NCBI GenBank assembly: GCA_026119935.1
Contig: JALRMH010000008.1
Span: 682,001 to 746,000, forward strand
Length of the DNA: 64,000 bases
Direction of reading: 5' to 3'
DNA from: Endothia cerciana
Lineage: Eukaryota > Ascomycota > Sordariomycetes > Diaporthales > Cryphonectriaceae
In this document: piece after piece, positions 11,463-21,844 of the stretch
Layout: each line of letters begins with the position of its first letter
Position numbering within the stretch: the stretch's first letter is position 1
Program-made: the position numbers and the translations under genes
The notes under the pieces: generated by a model
Database searches by the model: none
What the model saw: only the letters and a program-made list of their open reading frames with translations
Told to the model about the DNA's origin: nothing

Positions 11463-12941
11463 CTATTGTATGTTAGAACAGCCTAAACTAGGAGTCTGAG
11501 AGGCTGTAATCTAGTAGCGTCTCAAGAAGGTGATATATGTCAATGCCTCAGAGAAGGAGTAACCACCTACGATGGTATTTATTCACATTGCCAGCCGACG
11601 AACCCGTATATCAGAAAGCCAGCCTTGAGGCATACTCAGGAGGAACACTGGACGTGGCCACCGAGGTAGAGTTTATCAGCTTGATTAATACCTGAACCAA
11701 TCAGAGGAAGTTATCTATCAAGAGAGCCAGTGCGGGTCTGATGAATATCGCTAGCAGGAAGATTGTCATGACCACGCTTGTAATCTCCAGACTTGTTTAT
11801 TTGAGGGACACCAGCTTATGTGAGAGGAAAGAGGGAATGATGGACTGGAAAGACGGATACGAAATGATGTAGTCGTATAGGATAAAGAGCTAGTGCGGGC
11901 GATATGCCCAAGCCATCAGTTTTACTGTAGCCTATCCACCATCTCATAGTTCAAAGATGTAACTGAATTCAAATTGTAAATCTGTGCAGTCAACAGAATA
12001 CTAACTCTTCTTTGTCCATTTCAACCCGAAGAACAGGGGGGCATTCTTTTCATTTGTATGCCGTTCTATATATTCAAGATGTAAATTTACGCAATTGTCT
12101 TATCACAAGACGTTTCTTTCAAAGTGTGTGACTTGCAATGATGAGTGATTCATAAGTCTAGTTCTAGACCTCCAAATAACTCCAGATAAATACCGTAGAA
12201 GGTCGATCAGTTGAAAAAACATTCGTCGATAGAGTATTTTCCTCTATAGACACCACTTATTGGGAAATGATATCCATCGACAGGAAATATTCGTCGATGT
12301 AAGGACTGTCATTACTTTTGAAACATCCTCTTGCATCAGTCTTTGATCAAAAATGCTTCATTTTCGTCGTTGACAATTGCTCTTAAGCTAACAACATAAC
12401 TTGTCCCTTAGCACTATTCTTATCACAGCTTTGGTGCAAGTTTCTCCGGAATCCCAGACTCCCCAAGGAGGCCACGAGGCTATCACTTGCTGCATAAGAC
12501 CTGACGGCTTATACCGACGAGGATATCACTTGACAAATCGGGATTAGGTGAAGGTTCCTATTCGATGAGCTCTTTGGCTAAATCTCCAACATTGCTAAGA
12601 AACCAATCCTGTCAAAGAAGGAACCCCGTCAAGGACTTGACGATGTAACCACAACAGTTTCTTCAAGTTGCACACAAGCGGTCTTCACAAAGACCTCTGC
12701 CATCTCTCCTACCTTCGCCCCACGAATTGCGAATTCTGTTGCAGCAGTCCAACAAACTGGTGCAACTGTCAGTCTTGCCTTTCCGAGCCGTCCAGACACA
12801 CCCATTACTTCTGCAGCGTGGAAGAGACCGATTGTAGAAGAGCATCATCGCGCTTCAGACCAGTCTTCGCTGACAGCCCCGAGAGGAAAAGTCCCGACTT
12901 TGCGTTGAACTGCATCTCAGCCACGAGAAACTGACGTGAAG
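11463..12941. other. A+T-richer interval and leader of the next gene
   Basis: There is no open frame of 60 codons or more from about 10875 to 12660, unlike the rest of the window, and A/T content is visibly higher. This pattern is compatible with repeat-induced point mutation of an old repeat or with long-neutral sequence. The last 280 bases are C/A-rich and probably form the leader of the gene at 12942. Confidence 0.4.
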
Positions 12942-15691
12942 ATGTCCAACAGCGACGACGATTCCCTGTTTGTGCGACAGGACGAGGAGTACCCTGACTC
13001 CGACTCGATGCACGACAACGAGGAACCTACGGTCGACTTTGATCACCGCGCCGCGGCCTTGGGCGAGAGGCACGAGGACGACTTCCTAATCACCCTGGTG
13101 GATTCCTCAGCGCTACACACCGACCCTGACACCGACCAGCTGACAGCTGTAGAGCTGGAGGTCTCAGCGCCCCATATGCAGCACGCCAGCCCAGCCCGGC
13201 CCGTTGAAGCTACCACGCTCACGCCCACGCCCGCACCTCAAGGCCTTGACGACTCCCAGACCCCGATCGGCGAGTCGCAAGCGGATAGGACCTTGCCTGA
13301 GTGGGATCTTAAGCGTTTCGCTCACGAGGCGCAGGGCTGGCGGAAGTGGTCAGCGCTGCACCTGGTGAGGTTTTCCTCATCCCATCCATGGTCACACATT
13401 TCGCAACCCTTTCGCAACCCTTGGATGCCTTAGGCCCCCTCCATTGTCCTGTCCATATTACTGACGCAATGTTTCGTAGGAGGAGATTGACCCAGACATT
13501 CCTGTCAAGGCTTGGTATACGGAACTCAGAGCTGCAGAACCCGAAATGGAGCTCCCAGAATGGCCTGTGGTCTTGTTTGGTCCCAAAGAAAGGGTCGATG
13601 GCTTGTTCAAGAACGAGCTCGCCCAGACTGAACAAAGAAGTAGGTCCTTTCCTTCTCCAGAAGCCCCGATATTGTCTTAGCATCGCGTGGCTCATATATG
13701 CAATCATAGAGCCTCACTTTAGACCAGAAGTGAAAGCCCGCATGACCTTCGAAGTCATCATGCTGGGGCTTCGTACCCTGCCACCTCCCGGTACTCTGGG
13801 CTTCGTCCGGGTTCTGCAATCATACATTCTGAAGCACTACAACAATGGCTGTTTCGACGGCGATTGTCAGCTGCTGGCCACCCATGCCACCCAGTCCCAC
13901 TTCTCCGTGCGCCAGACCCTTTACGCACTTAACATCCCCGGGCGTTACGAGCCACTGTCAGGAGATGAGTTTCAAGAGATCAGCCCTTGGGAGGAACTGG
14001 TCCCAGAACCACTCCAGCCTGAGGCCGCACCTTCCAACCAGACGACCTTTAATCAGATCGGACAGGATACCATCGACGATCTTCGATTACTTGAATCGGT
14101 GACTGATGATGCCAGGCAGAGAGTCCTGCAGTATGCTCTTGAAGCAAGAGCCCATGAGCTCTTCGCCGACGTCCAGGAGACAGGCACGCAGGGTTTCTCG
14201 GAGCTGGAGAATGCCACGGGTGTCCTTTTTGCGGTGCTAGATGGGAAGGAGGTTATTATCAGACCTTTTCGCAGGGACGAGTCACCTTCAGTGTCGGCGC
14301 TCGTCGATGATACACCAAGCCAAAACTCGTCAGCGGTCCGCGTGTCAAGTGCCGGCGCAGGCTTGTCTCGAACTCGGGAAGCAGACGAGGCTGATGGGGA
14401 CGAGGACGAGGAAGAGTCGCATGAGGAAGAAAAGACAAGAAGAAGAAAGAAGGAGGAGAGGAAAAGCAAGGCGCAGAGACACAGGGAAAACAAGAAGATG
14501 AGGAAGCTAGCGGAGCAGGCAGCAAGCGAGGCCCAACCTGGTCAGGAGGCTTCAGCTGGTGATGATCCTCTGACCGCAGCCGAGTCTTCGACGGCGACCG
14601 CAGAGACTGGAGCGTTGCAGCAGCAAGATCAAGAGGAGATGGTGACCGAGATTTCTGCTACAACGGACCAGATCGCCGCCAAAGCCAACGAGCTCTCCGA
14701 GGAGGGGCAATCGCATGGCAGTGGAGAAGGTATGGACCCCGAGGCTGTGACAAAGGCCACCGCCGTTGAGCCACAGAAAGAGGATGACTACCCCCAGACA
14801 AACAACGAGGATGGGGACGCCAACAATGCCGGAGAGGAAGAGCTTGTCATTGGGAGGACGGGTCAGAAGCCTTCTTTTCGGGCTGAAGTAAAGGCCGCAG
14901 ATGATAAGTTTTGGGAGGTTGCAAATGAGGCGTGTTTGGTTCCAGCGGAAGCTTTCCCGACGTCTGAGATGGCACCTAAGGTCGCGAATGGAGCAAGCCC
15001 GGACCAAGGAGAGGCACAAACAGATTCTGGGCACGGTGTCGAGGCCGCGAACGCGGGAATCCAGAACGAAATGGAAGCCTCATCCAAGCAAAACTCCCAT
15101 ACAGAGTCAGAGCCAGAGTCCTCGGCACCGCCATTCGCGCCTTCGACCAAACCCACCTTCCGATTTCCTATCGGCGGTCAAACCAGCCGTGGACGAAGAA
15201 AGACTTATGAGGACATCGCAAACGAGCATCGGATCACTCACTCGGAGTCCGCCACAGCCATTGCGTCGAGACACAGCCGACGACGTGCCCAGTCTCTTGC
15301 CCCCAACTGGCAAGCACCAACAAGCTGGATGCCCCCATGCTACACTCCAAAGTTTGTCCCCTTCGAGCCGGTCAGAGAGGCATGGGATCAACCCCCTTTG
15401 CGACCGTACGCACCGCACCCGACCCACGACATCACAGCCGTGTCTCCTCCGTTCGTCCTTCCACTGAACGGTGGCGCGTTTTCCCCAGCCAACACGCTGT
15501 TTCACATCGTACCGGCCTCTCATCAACGCTCTTCGTTCTTTCCAGCCAACATGGTGTTTCACATCGTCCCAGCCTTTCCTCCACCGCCTTTCCACTATAA
15601 CTTACCCCCCTGGCCTGCCACATGCCCGCCACCAGGTCAGCATTATCATTTCCCTCAACACCCCGGCGTGCCTGCTCCTCAATGGCACTAG
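12942..15691 (+). CDS. Large low-complexity protein of unknown function
   Basis: Three exons (12942-13364, 13480-13639, 13710-15691) encode 854 residues. The true frame enters through exons 1 and 2; the single long frame beginning at 13346 would translate intron sequence. Residues about 135-290 form the only globular-looking part (EWPVVLFGPKERVDGL, then RMTFEVIMLGLRTLPPPGTL and HYNNGCFDGDCQLLATHA). The rest is disordered: an acidic N-terminus, a mixed Glu/Asp then Lys/Arg block near residues 420-465 (EEEKTRRRKKEERKS), Glu/Ala-rich repeats, and a Pro/His/Phe-rich end with an imperfect duplication FSPANTLFHIVPA / FFPANMVFHIVPA. No signal peptide. A nuclear or RNA-associated role is possible from the charge pattern but is only a guess. 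Confidence 0.75.
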
Positions 15692-16506
15692 AACACTCAG
15701 GGCATCATCGATCAGGGCGTGAGCGACATCATGTAACTGATAAGGAATCGAGAGAAGCAAGAGGACGGGGAAAAGGGAGGGGAAAAAAAGAAGAAAAAAA
15801 GAGAGAAAAAGATCATCTCGATGCCGAATTTGATATTTTCACAATCGACTGGGCATGAGCCTTGATAAACGAAGTGAGCCAACAGAACTTTTAGAGAGGA
15901 AAAGAAGACAGTCATTGTTCTTATGGTGTACCTGAGACTCTCAATACGAGAATTGCCTTTCAATGACGGGAGAAACCATGACCCACCGTAATTTGAGGTT
16001 TTTCTTTTGGGTAAAAGTCGTGCCTAGACTACCCCGGGGAACCTCGCATCTATCAGCATTGTCGCTTACAGAGAACAGCTGAAAGTGCGAATCAAAAGGG
16101 GACAGCTCAAGACCGACTACGGGGGCCTAAGATACAGCCCCCCCCTTGATTTTCAGCCTTACAGCCTCTCCGACGCAGTATGGTCGGTCAACACCGACCG
16201 CGCCTGGGACCTGCATCTTTGAAACACTTGCTTGGGGGCGATGCAGGTCACTTTGATTAGCTACACACAGCAGAGGTCTGTCTTGGAACTGGATGTGGTG
16301 ACACCGTGCGGTCGGCGGGCCAAGCTGGGCCGGCGCGCATGAAGAACAGCTGATGAAGACAATATACAGCTTTCCAAGAAGTACTCGCTCCTCATCGTCT
16401 CTGCAAATTGTCTGAACGGTGCTGGTGAGGATACTGTTTTTAAACCAACAGCTTCCCCCCCGTTTCCCATCAATTTTCCTTTCGTGTTGCCGTCCTTCCC
16501 TTCTCT
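15692..16506. other. Intergenic, no gene seen
   Basis: The sequence holds an A/G-rich tract (15740-15810) in the presumed 3' untranslated region, then a C/T-rich leader (16440-16506) just before the next start. No coding signal. Confidence 0.5.
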
Positions 16507-17756
16507 ATGAGCATGTCGCGAACAAGGCTGTGCCTTGCTGTTTTAGCACTGAGCTTTGCCACATTCTCAGATGCCGTATCGTGCTACCTCCCGAACGGCG
16601 ACGAGGCCGGCGGCTCAAGCACCGTCCCGTGCAATTCCAGCGCGACGGGTGAGGCTAATAGCCACAGCACGTGCTGCAACAGGGTGAATAGCGATGCCTG
16701 CCTCTCATCGGGTCTTTGCCTCAACACAGAGGCCATAGTAGCAGGACACATTCTATGGGCGACGGGTTGCACAGACAAATCGATGCAGGACAAGTCCTGC
16801 CCGCAGGTTTGTCATGGTCAAAACGGTAAGTGGTCTCACCCGAGAGGAGGAAAGAAAGAGGATACGAAAAGGATGGACGAATAAAGAAGAGAATAAGGAG
16901 CGGAGCGGGAGGCAGAGAAGACGGGGTACTAGAGACTCAGCTGACCGGGACAATCTCATCGCGCGGGTGGCCAGCCAGCACCAATGTTCCCCTTCGCTCA
17001 TGTGCCACGAACGAGACGTCTGATCTCTGGTGTTGCTCTCTGGGAGACAGCGAAAGCCTCGCAGACTGCTGTCAAAACGCATTTCAGCTCTCCAAACCAG
17101 GAATCGGAACCGTGCTATTCCAGCTCAGCCCAAATTCCACCGCCTCCAGCTTGAGCTCTGAACCCTCTCCGGACGCAACGATATCATCTTCGCGGGGTTC
17201 AACGGTGGCATCTTGTCCAACCTCGACAACAAATTCGACAACCGGTTCATTTCCTGGTAGCTCCGAGGCAGGGTTCATCGTTGGGATCGCCATCACATCC
17301 AGTCTCTGCGGTTTGGCCACGATCGGGTTGGCATGGGCGATGCTGTACATCCGGAAGCTGAAGGCCAGGAAGCCCGCGATGCCGCCCCCCCCAAGACCGC
17401 GTCCGCCACCGCTGGGGCTCGGATACGACCCATTCCAGCAACCCTCGGCAACGACACCGGTCCCGGCAACGGCAACGCCCACAAGATGGCCACTCTTACA
17501 TCTGGAGGCGGCGACTGCGGCTCAAGTGCCGCAGGGCCAGAACCAGAGAGCGACCGCCCGTGAACTTGGTCTTGGTGGGGCCCGTCCTGTAAAGATGGGC
17601 GGAAGTGCGTCTCTGGGGGTGCCGCATAGGCAGGCAAGTGCGCCCACCATGGCGCTGGTGGAGCTGCCAGAGACGACGGCGCGCAAGTCTCAGGTGGTTG
17701 AGATGATGGGGTCGGCGGACGAGATGCTGTGGGTTCAAGATCCGGGTTGGATATGA
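16507..17756 (+). CDS. Single-pass cysteine-rich surface protein
   Basis: Two exons (16507-16825 and 16975-17756) joined at phase 1 give 366 residues. A signal peptide (MSMSRTRLCLAVLALSFATF) precedes a small extracellular domain with spaced cysteines (VSCYLPNG, STCCNRVNSDACLSSGLC, GCTDKSMQDKSCPQVC; after the intron SCATNETSDLWCCS, ADCC). A Ser/Thr-rich stalk (about residues 150-190) follows, then one membrane helix (GFIVGIAITSSLCGLATIGL) with a positive stop (RKLKARK) and a Pro-rich cytoplasmic tail. This layout is widespread in Sordariomycetes as uncharacterised cell-surface proteins and resembles wall-stress sensors, though no WSC or CFEM domain is visible. The 3' splice site was chosen as the only AG that keeps frame with the second cysteine block. 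Confidence 0.78.
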
Positions 17757-18157
17757 GAAAAGTGACCTGTACAAGAGTTCTGGAAAGGATGGGTCAGTTG
17801 GGGGTGATGCTTGAAGAAGCAGAAAACAAATCCATACATATATAACAAAATACTGAAGCGACCTCTACATCCTCGTGAGCATCAACACTCCGTGGAGGGA
17901 GGCCCGAAGACAGACGGCTGCGCCATTGCGAGGTGACAGCGAGACTGTTGATACGGGGGTGACGGACTGATGGGCCAGGGCCTTCTGGGGACACATGGCC
18001 CGTGCAGCCGTCTACGGATTACGGCGCCCCAGGGCCCCTGAAGGGGCAACGTCAGCGCTGAAAACCGCAAAGTGGCCCAAAACACCGACAACGCTTCCAT
18101 CACCACCGACAACCTCTATGATCTCTATGTGAAGGCAGACAGCTGCCCTGCGGCACG
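17757..18157. other. Intergenic between surface protein and Yos9
   Basis: No coding signal. It contains the 3' end of the upstream gene and the promoter of the Yos9 gene. Confidence 0.5.
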
Positions 18158-19834
18158 ATGCGCCGTCTCAATCTGGTAATCCTGGCTGGCCTGCAGCTAT
18201 GCAGAGCTAAGCAACCTGGATTCAGCATCCATGATGACATGCTGGCCTATCCTCAGGTGCGTCTGCTCTGCCTGGGTCGTCCTCGCCGGTAGGTCTCGCC
18301 GCACGCGTAGCTGACAAAGACGGCCCGACAGTTCGAGGTCATCTTCTCCGACTCTTTCATCTCCGAGCTAGACGCACAGCGACTTGTCGAGTCCTCCAAA
18401 TCTGCCCAGTCTACATACACTGCCGACGTCTCTTCCCAGACAGACCTCACGAGCCAGATCCGCGAGTCCGCAGCGGCAGACACGCCGCGTAATGGCGACG
18501 CAGGGGACGGCATGCCAGAGGTGTCAGAGGACTACGAGATCATGAACATCCCCCCTTCGAAGTACCTCTGCTCCTTGCCGGTCCTCGCACCGCCTCCCGC
18601 GCCGAACCAGACCGCCACCGAGCTGGCCAAGGCCGAAGAGGCACGCGAGCTGGCCCGCGCAACCAGCAAGGGGTGGGAGCTCATGAGTGGCCTCGACAAC
18701 CAGTGTCTCTACTACATCTCGGGCTGGTGGAGCTACAAGTTCTGCTATGGCCACGACATCGTCCAGTTCCACGCCCTCCCCAGCGGCGTCAAGGGGGGCC
18801 TGCCTGTCAGGGACCCGAACAGTGCCGAGTATATCCTAGGGCGAGTCGAGCAGCGGCCAGCGCCGCGGAAGAAGGCAGGGGCGAGACAGAGCAACGCCGA
18901 CAACGAGATACAGACGGACCTGGACAGCGCGCAGAAGCCAATCGATGGCTCCCAGACCCGGGCGCCGCCCAATACCGAGCTGCAGGTCAAGGGCGACCAG
19001 CGATTCCTGGTGCAGCGCATGGAAGGCGGGACGCTCTGTGACCTGACGGGCCGCGACCGCACGATTGAGGTGCAGTATCACTGCAACCCGGGTTCCGCAA
19101 ACGACCGCATCGGCTGGATCAAGGAGATCACGACGTGCTCCTATCTCATGCTCATCCACACCCCGCGGTTATGCGAGGACGTCGCCTTCCTCCCCCCGAA
19201 AGAAACCCACGCGCATCCCATCAGCTGTCAGCTGATCATCGACTCCGAGGAAGAGATCGCCGCGTGGCGATTGAGGAAAGGCATCGAGGCTGCTGAACAT
19301 CTGGGCGTCGGCCAGGGACAGGTGGACGAGGGGGCCAGCGAGGGGGCCAGCGAGGGGGCAGGAGGACAGGGGCAAGGAGGCAATACCAACTTCAGGGGCA
19401 TGGAGATAGGCGGCACCGTCATCGGCGGGAAGCAGCTGCACAGCACGGAGGACGGCCAGGCCCCACCGAAGCTGAAGCCACCCAAGGGCTTCATTCCGGG
19501 GAAGGGGCCTACAGCATCTGGCCCTGTTGTGGAGACGCTCGCCAGGTCCTTGAGCAAATCAGAAGGTGGGAAGATGGAGATGCTGACCGACGAAGAGCTG
19601 GAGAAGCTGAACCTCAGCCCGGACGCCGTCGAGAAGTTCCGCAAGGAGCTAGAGAAGATCGCCGGCGAGAAAGGCTGGGTACTCGAGGTCGTTGAGATGC
19701 CTGGCGAGGTCCCCGAGATTAGGGGCATCGTGGACGACGACGACGAAGAGGAGGGGGGGGAGGAGGGAGGCAAGGAAGGCGGAGGCAAGGAAGGCGAAGG
19801 CAGCGAAGAAAAATTCTTCAAGGAGGAGCTGTGA
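18158..19834 (+). CDS. YOS9: Yos9/OS-9-type ERAD lectin
   Basis: Two exons (18158-18256 and 18332-19834, phase 0) encode 533 residues. A signal peptide (MRRLNLVILAGLQLCRA) is followed by SIHDDMLAYPQFEVIF, a typical fungal Yos9 opening. The mannose-6-phosphate-receptor homology (PRKCSH) domain spans about residues 150-315: CLYYISGWWSYKFCYG, YILGR, GGTLCDLTGRDR, VQYHCN, and ITTCSYLMLIHTPRLCED. The double Trp and the Gln/Arg/Glu positions that bind mannose are present. Yos9 recognises trimmed N-glycans on misfolded proteins in the ER lumen and hands them to the Hrd1 ubiquitin-ligase complex. The C-terminus is acidic and ends KEEL, close to the HDEL retention signal, fitting lumenal retention. 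A tandem EGAS unit near 19329-19360 is low complexity. Use of the upstream exon, not the later in-frame ATG at 18512, restores the signal peptide. Confidence 0.93.
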
Positions 19835-21844
19835 GGTGGGCTCGTAGTCTGGCGTTGATCTGCAATTTCATCAGCAATGACAGCATTCCCAACCTTTCCA
19901 CTTCCTGGCCATTGGGCCCAACCCGTCGTTGGACCATCTGGCAATGAGCTGTATCGACAAGATGATACCGGAGTAGCGCTTGCCCGGCCCTGGGCAAGAG
20001 GCAAGGCAGCCTCGGCCGCCATGGCCAAGACCACAACATCAGGCATTATCCTATACCCAAATATGGGTAACTGACACGAGAGGCTGGGCCCTGGCGCGTG
20101 ACACGAGCACGAGGTGTGCACCGCCACTCACCCGCTGCCGTTCAGGCACCCGGGACGACAGGGCACGGCCTTTTTTCCTTCTTTCCTTCTCCCTCTCTTT
20201 TTTCCTTTTTTTGTCGAATCATGCCCATGCCCTGCTGTCGGCGCTGGGTGTCCAGAAACTGCGGACTCGGCGTTGAGGTTACGCAGAAAAGACATTATCA
20301 AGAAGGCCGTGAAGCTTGCTGGGCACTTCAGGCAGGGGCTGGCTGTTGTCCACCTACCCACGGGCACCTGCTATTGACTCTATTGCGACTCCGCGGATCT
20401 GGAATCCGGACTTGACTGCGGGCTGGGCCGTGAGTCGACGTCACGACACCGGTGGGGAGCATACTTCCTCGTCGCGTTGCCGTACGGGAAAAGCTCATGA
20501 TCAGGGTCGTCGCGCCGGAGGGGCCTCCGAACCCAAATACTACACAGTAACATCGATCGGCCCGACTGCCTGGGCGGTATAGTGCGTCTCTAATGGCTTG
20601 AGGTCTTCATCAACCTTGCGGCTCGGCGGCAGTTTTCAGGGGTGTGTGTGGGTCGATGGGTCCGAAAGAGAGGGCCCGAGCCTCTCTGTGATCCCCTTCC
20701 CTGCAGATCAGATTGACCCTACGGGCTGCCAGAGCGGCAAGGCGTGGCAGGGCTGATGTTCTTATGCCTGACATCTGTTCTGTTCTTAATTGCCGCATGA
20801 TAATGGTATGGGAGCCGACCGACAGCTCACCAGGTTCCCGGAAACAGGCCATCACACGCGGGGCGGAAGACACGAGCAGGAAAACATATTATTGCTCCTG
20901 GCAAGTATACCACATACGTACATAGTATTGGGCGTCGTCAGGGTCAGGTGACGAACGTGTCTGTCCCGAAACGGGCCCTTCAGCAACGCCCCGTCCCATC
21001 CCATCCCGTCCCATCGCCTCCCAGTCGCCTCCCGTCGTCTCACGCCACCACCATCACCACCACCACCACCACCACCACCACCACCGCACACGCGCACACT
21101 GGCCGGCAGAACAGAGATGGTGCCGCTAGTCTGGCACCCAACATTACACAACAACACGACGACAACTCGGTCCGCATGGAGGCGCTCTGTAGTGTCTGAT
21201 GCAGCCTGATCCCTGCTTCCCCGCATTTCCTGCGGCCAGATTCCGCAACGCATCACACGAAGCCCGTCCAGCGGCGGTCCAGCCTCTGCAGCCTCTACGT
21301 CCTACAGCAGCAGGCCGAGCGGGCGGCGCCCAGCATTGCAGACTCCCGGGCAGCGGGCAGCAGTGATTGGCAAGATCCCGTCCCGTGTGGGCAAACCATC
21401 TGCAGGCGTCAGGCATCCTCCTTTTCAACCCACAACCACCTCTGGACCAGCTCCGCCCCGGCGACATCGTCATTCGTCCTCCCTCCCCAACCCAACCCAA
21501 CCCAAAAAAAAAAAAAAAAAGGGAAGGAAAGGACAGAGAGAAAGACAATCTCGACGACTCTCGTCCCCCCGTTGCCGCCTCTCTCTTCAACCCTCGCTGG
21601 ATCCGGGAATCCCCTTGAGCGACAGATCACAATTTGGCCTCTTCCCCTGGTGACACTCACACAGTCCCTCCCTCGAGTCCCGCCGCCTGCTCCATGACTC
21701 GCCCTGGTCCAGCGGCCACATCGAGAATGATGAGCGAGGCTTGAGCGGACACTCCGACCCCTGTTCCTACGGAGATACACACCGGATCGTTGTGGCCCCT
21801 CCCCCCTCCCCTCGGCTCTCTGTCGCCCATCATTCGCAGCCAGG
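19835..21844. other. Intergenic, long promoter of the Zn2Cys6 gene
   Basis: About 2 kb without a supported gene. It includes TCCCATCCCGTCC repeats (20990-21035), a CAC repeat (21045-21085) and a poly-A run (21504-21522). Long upstream regions are common before fungal regulators. Open frames here are short and lack motifs. Confidence 0.5.
21043..21086. repeat. CAC trinucleotide repeat
   Basis: About 13 near-perfect CAC/ACC units in the upstream region of the transcription factor gene. Confidence 0.85.

Noticed and set aside
13346..13709. N-terminal extension of the long frame in the large disordered protein
   Set aside because: It reads through two introns; splicing from 12942 gives a continuous protein-like N-terminus.
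19228..20127. 299-codon minus-strand frame
   Set aside because: Antisense shadow of the Yos9 C-terminal coding region, dominated by Ser/Pro from reversed acidic repeats.
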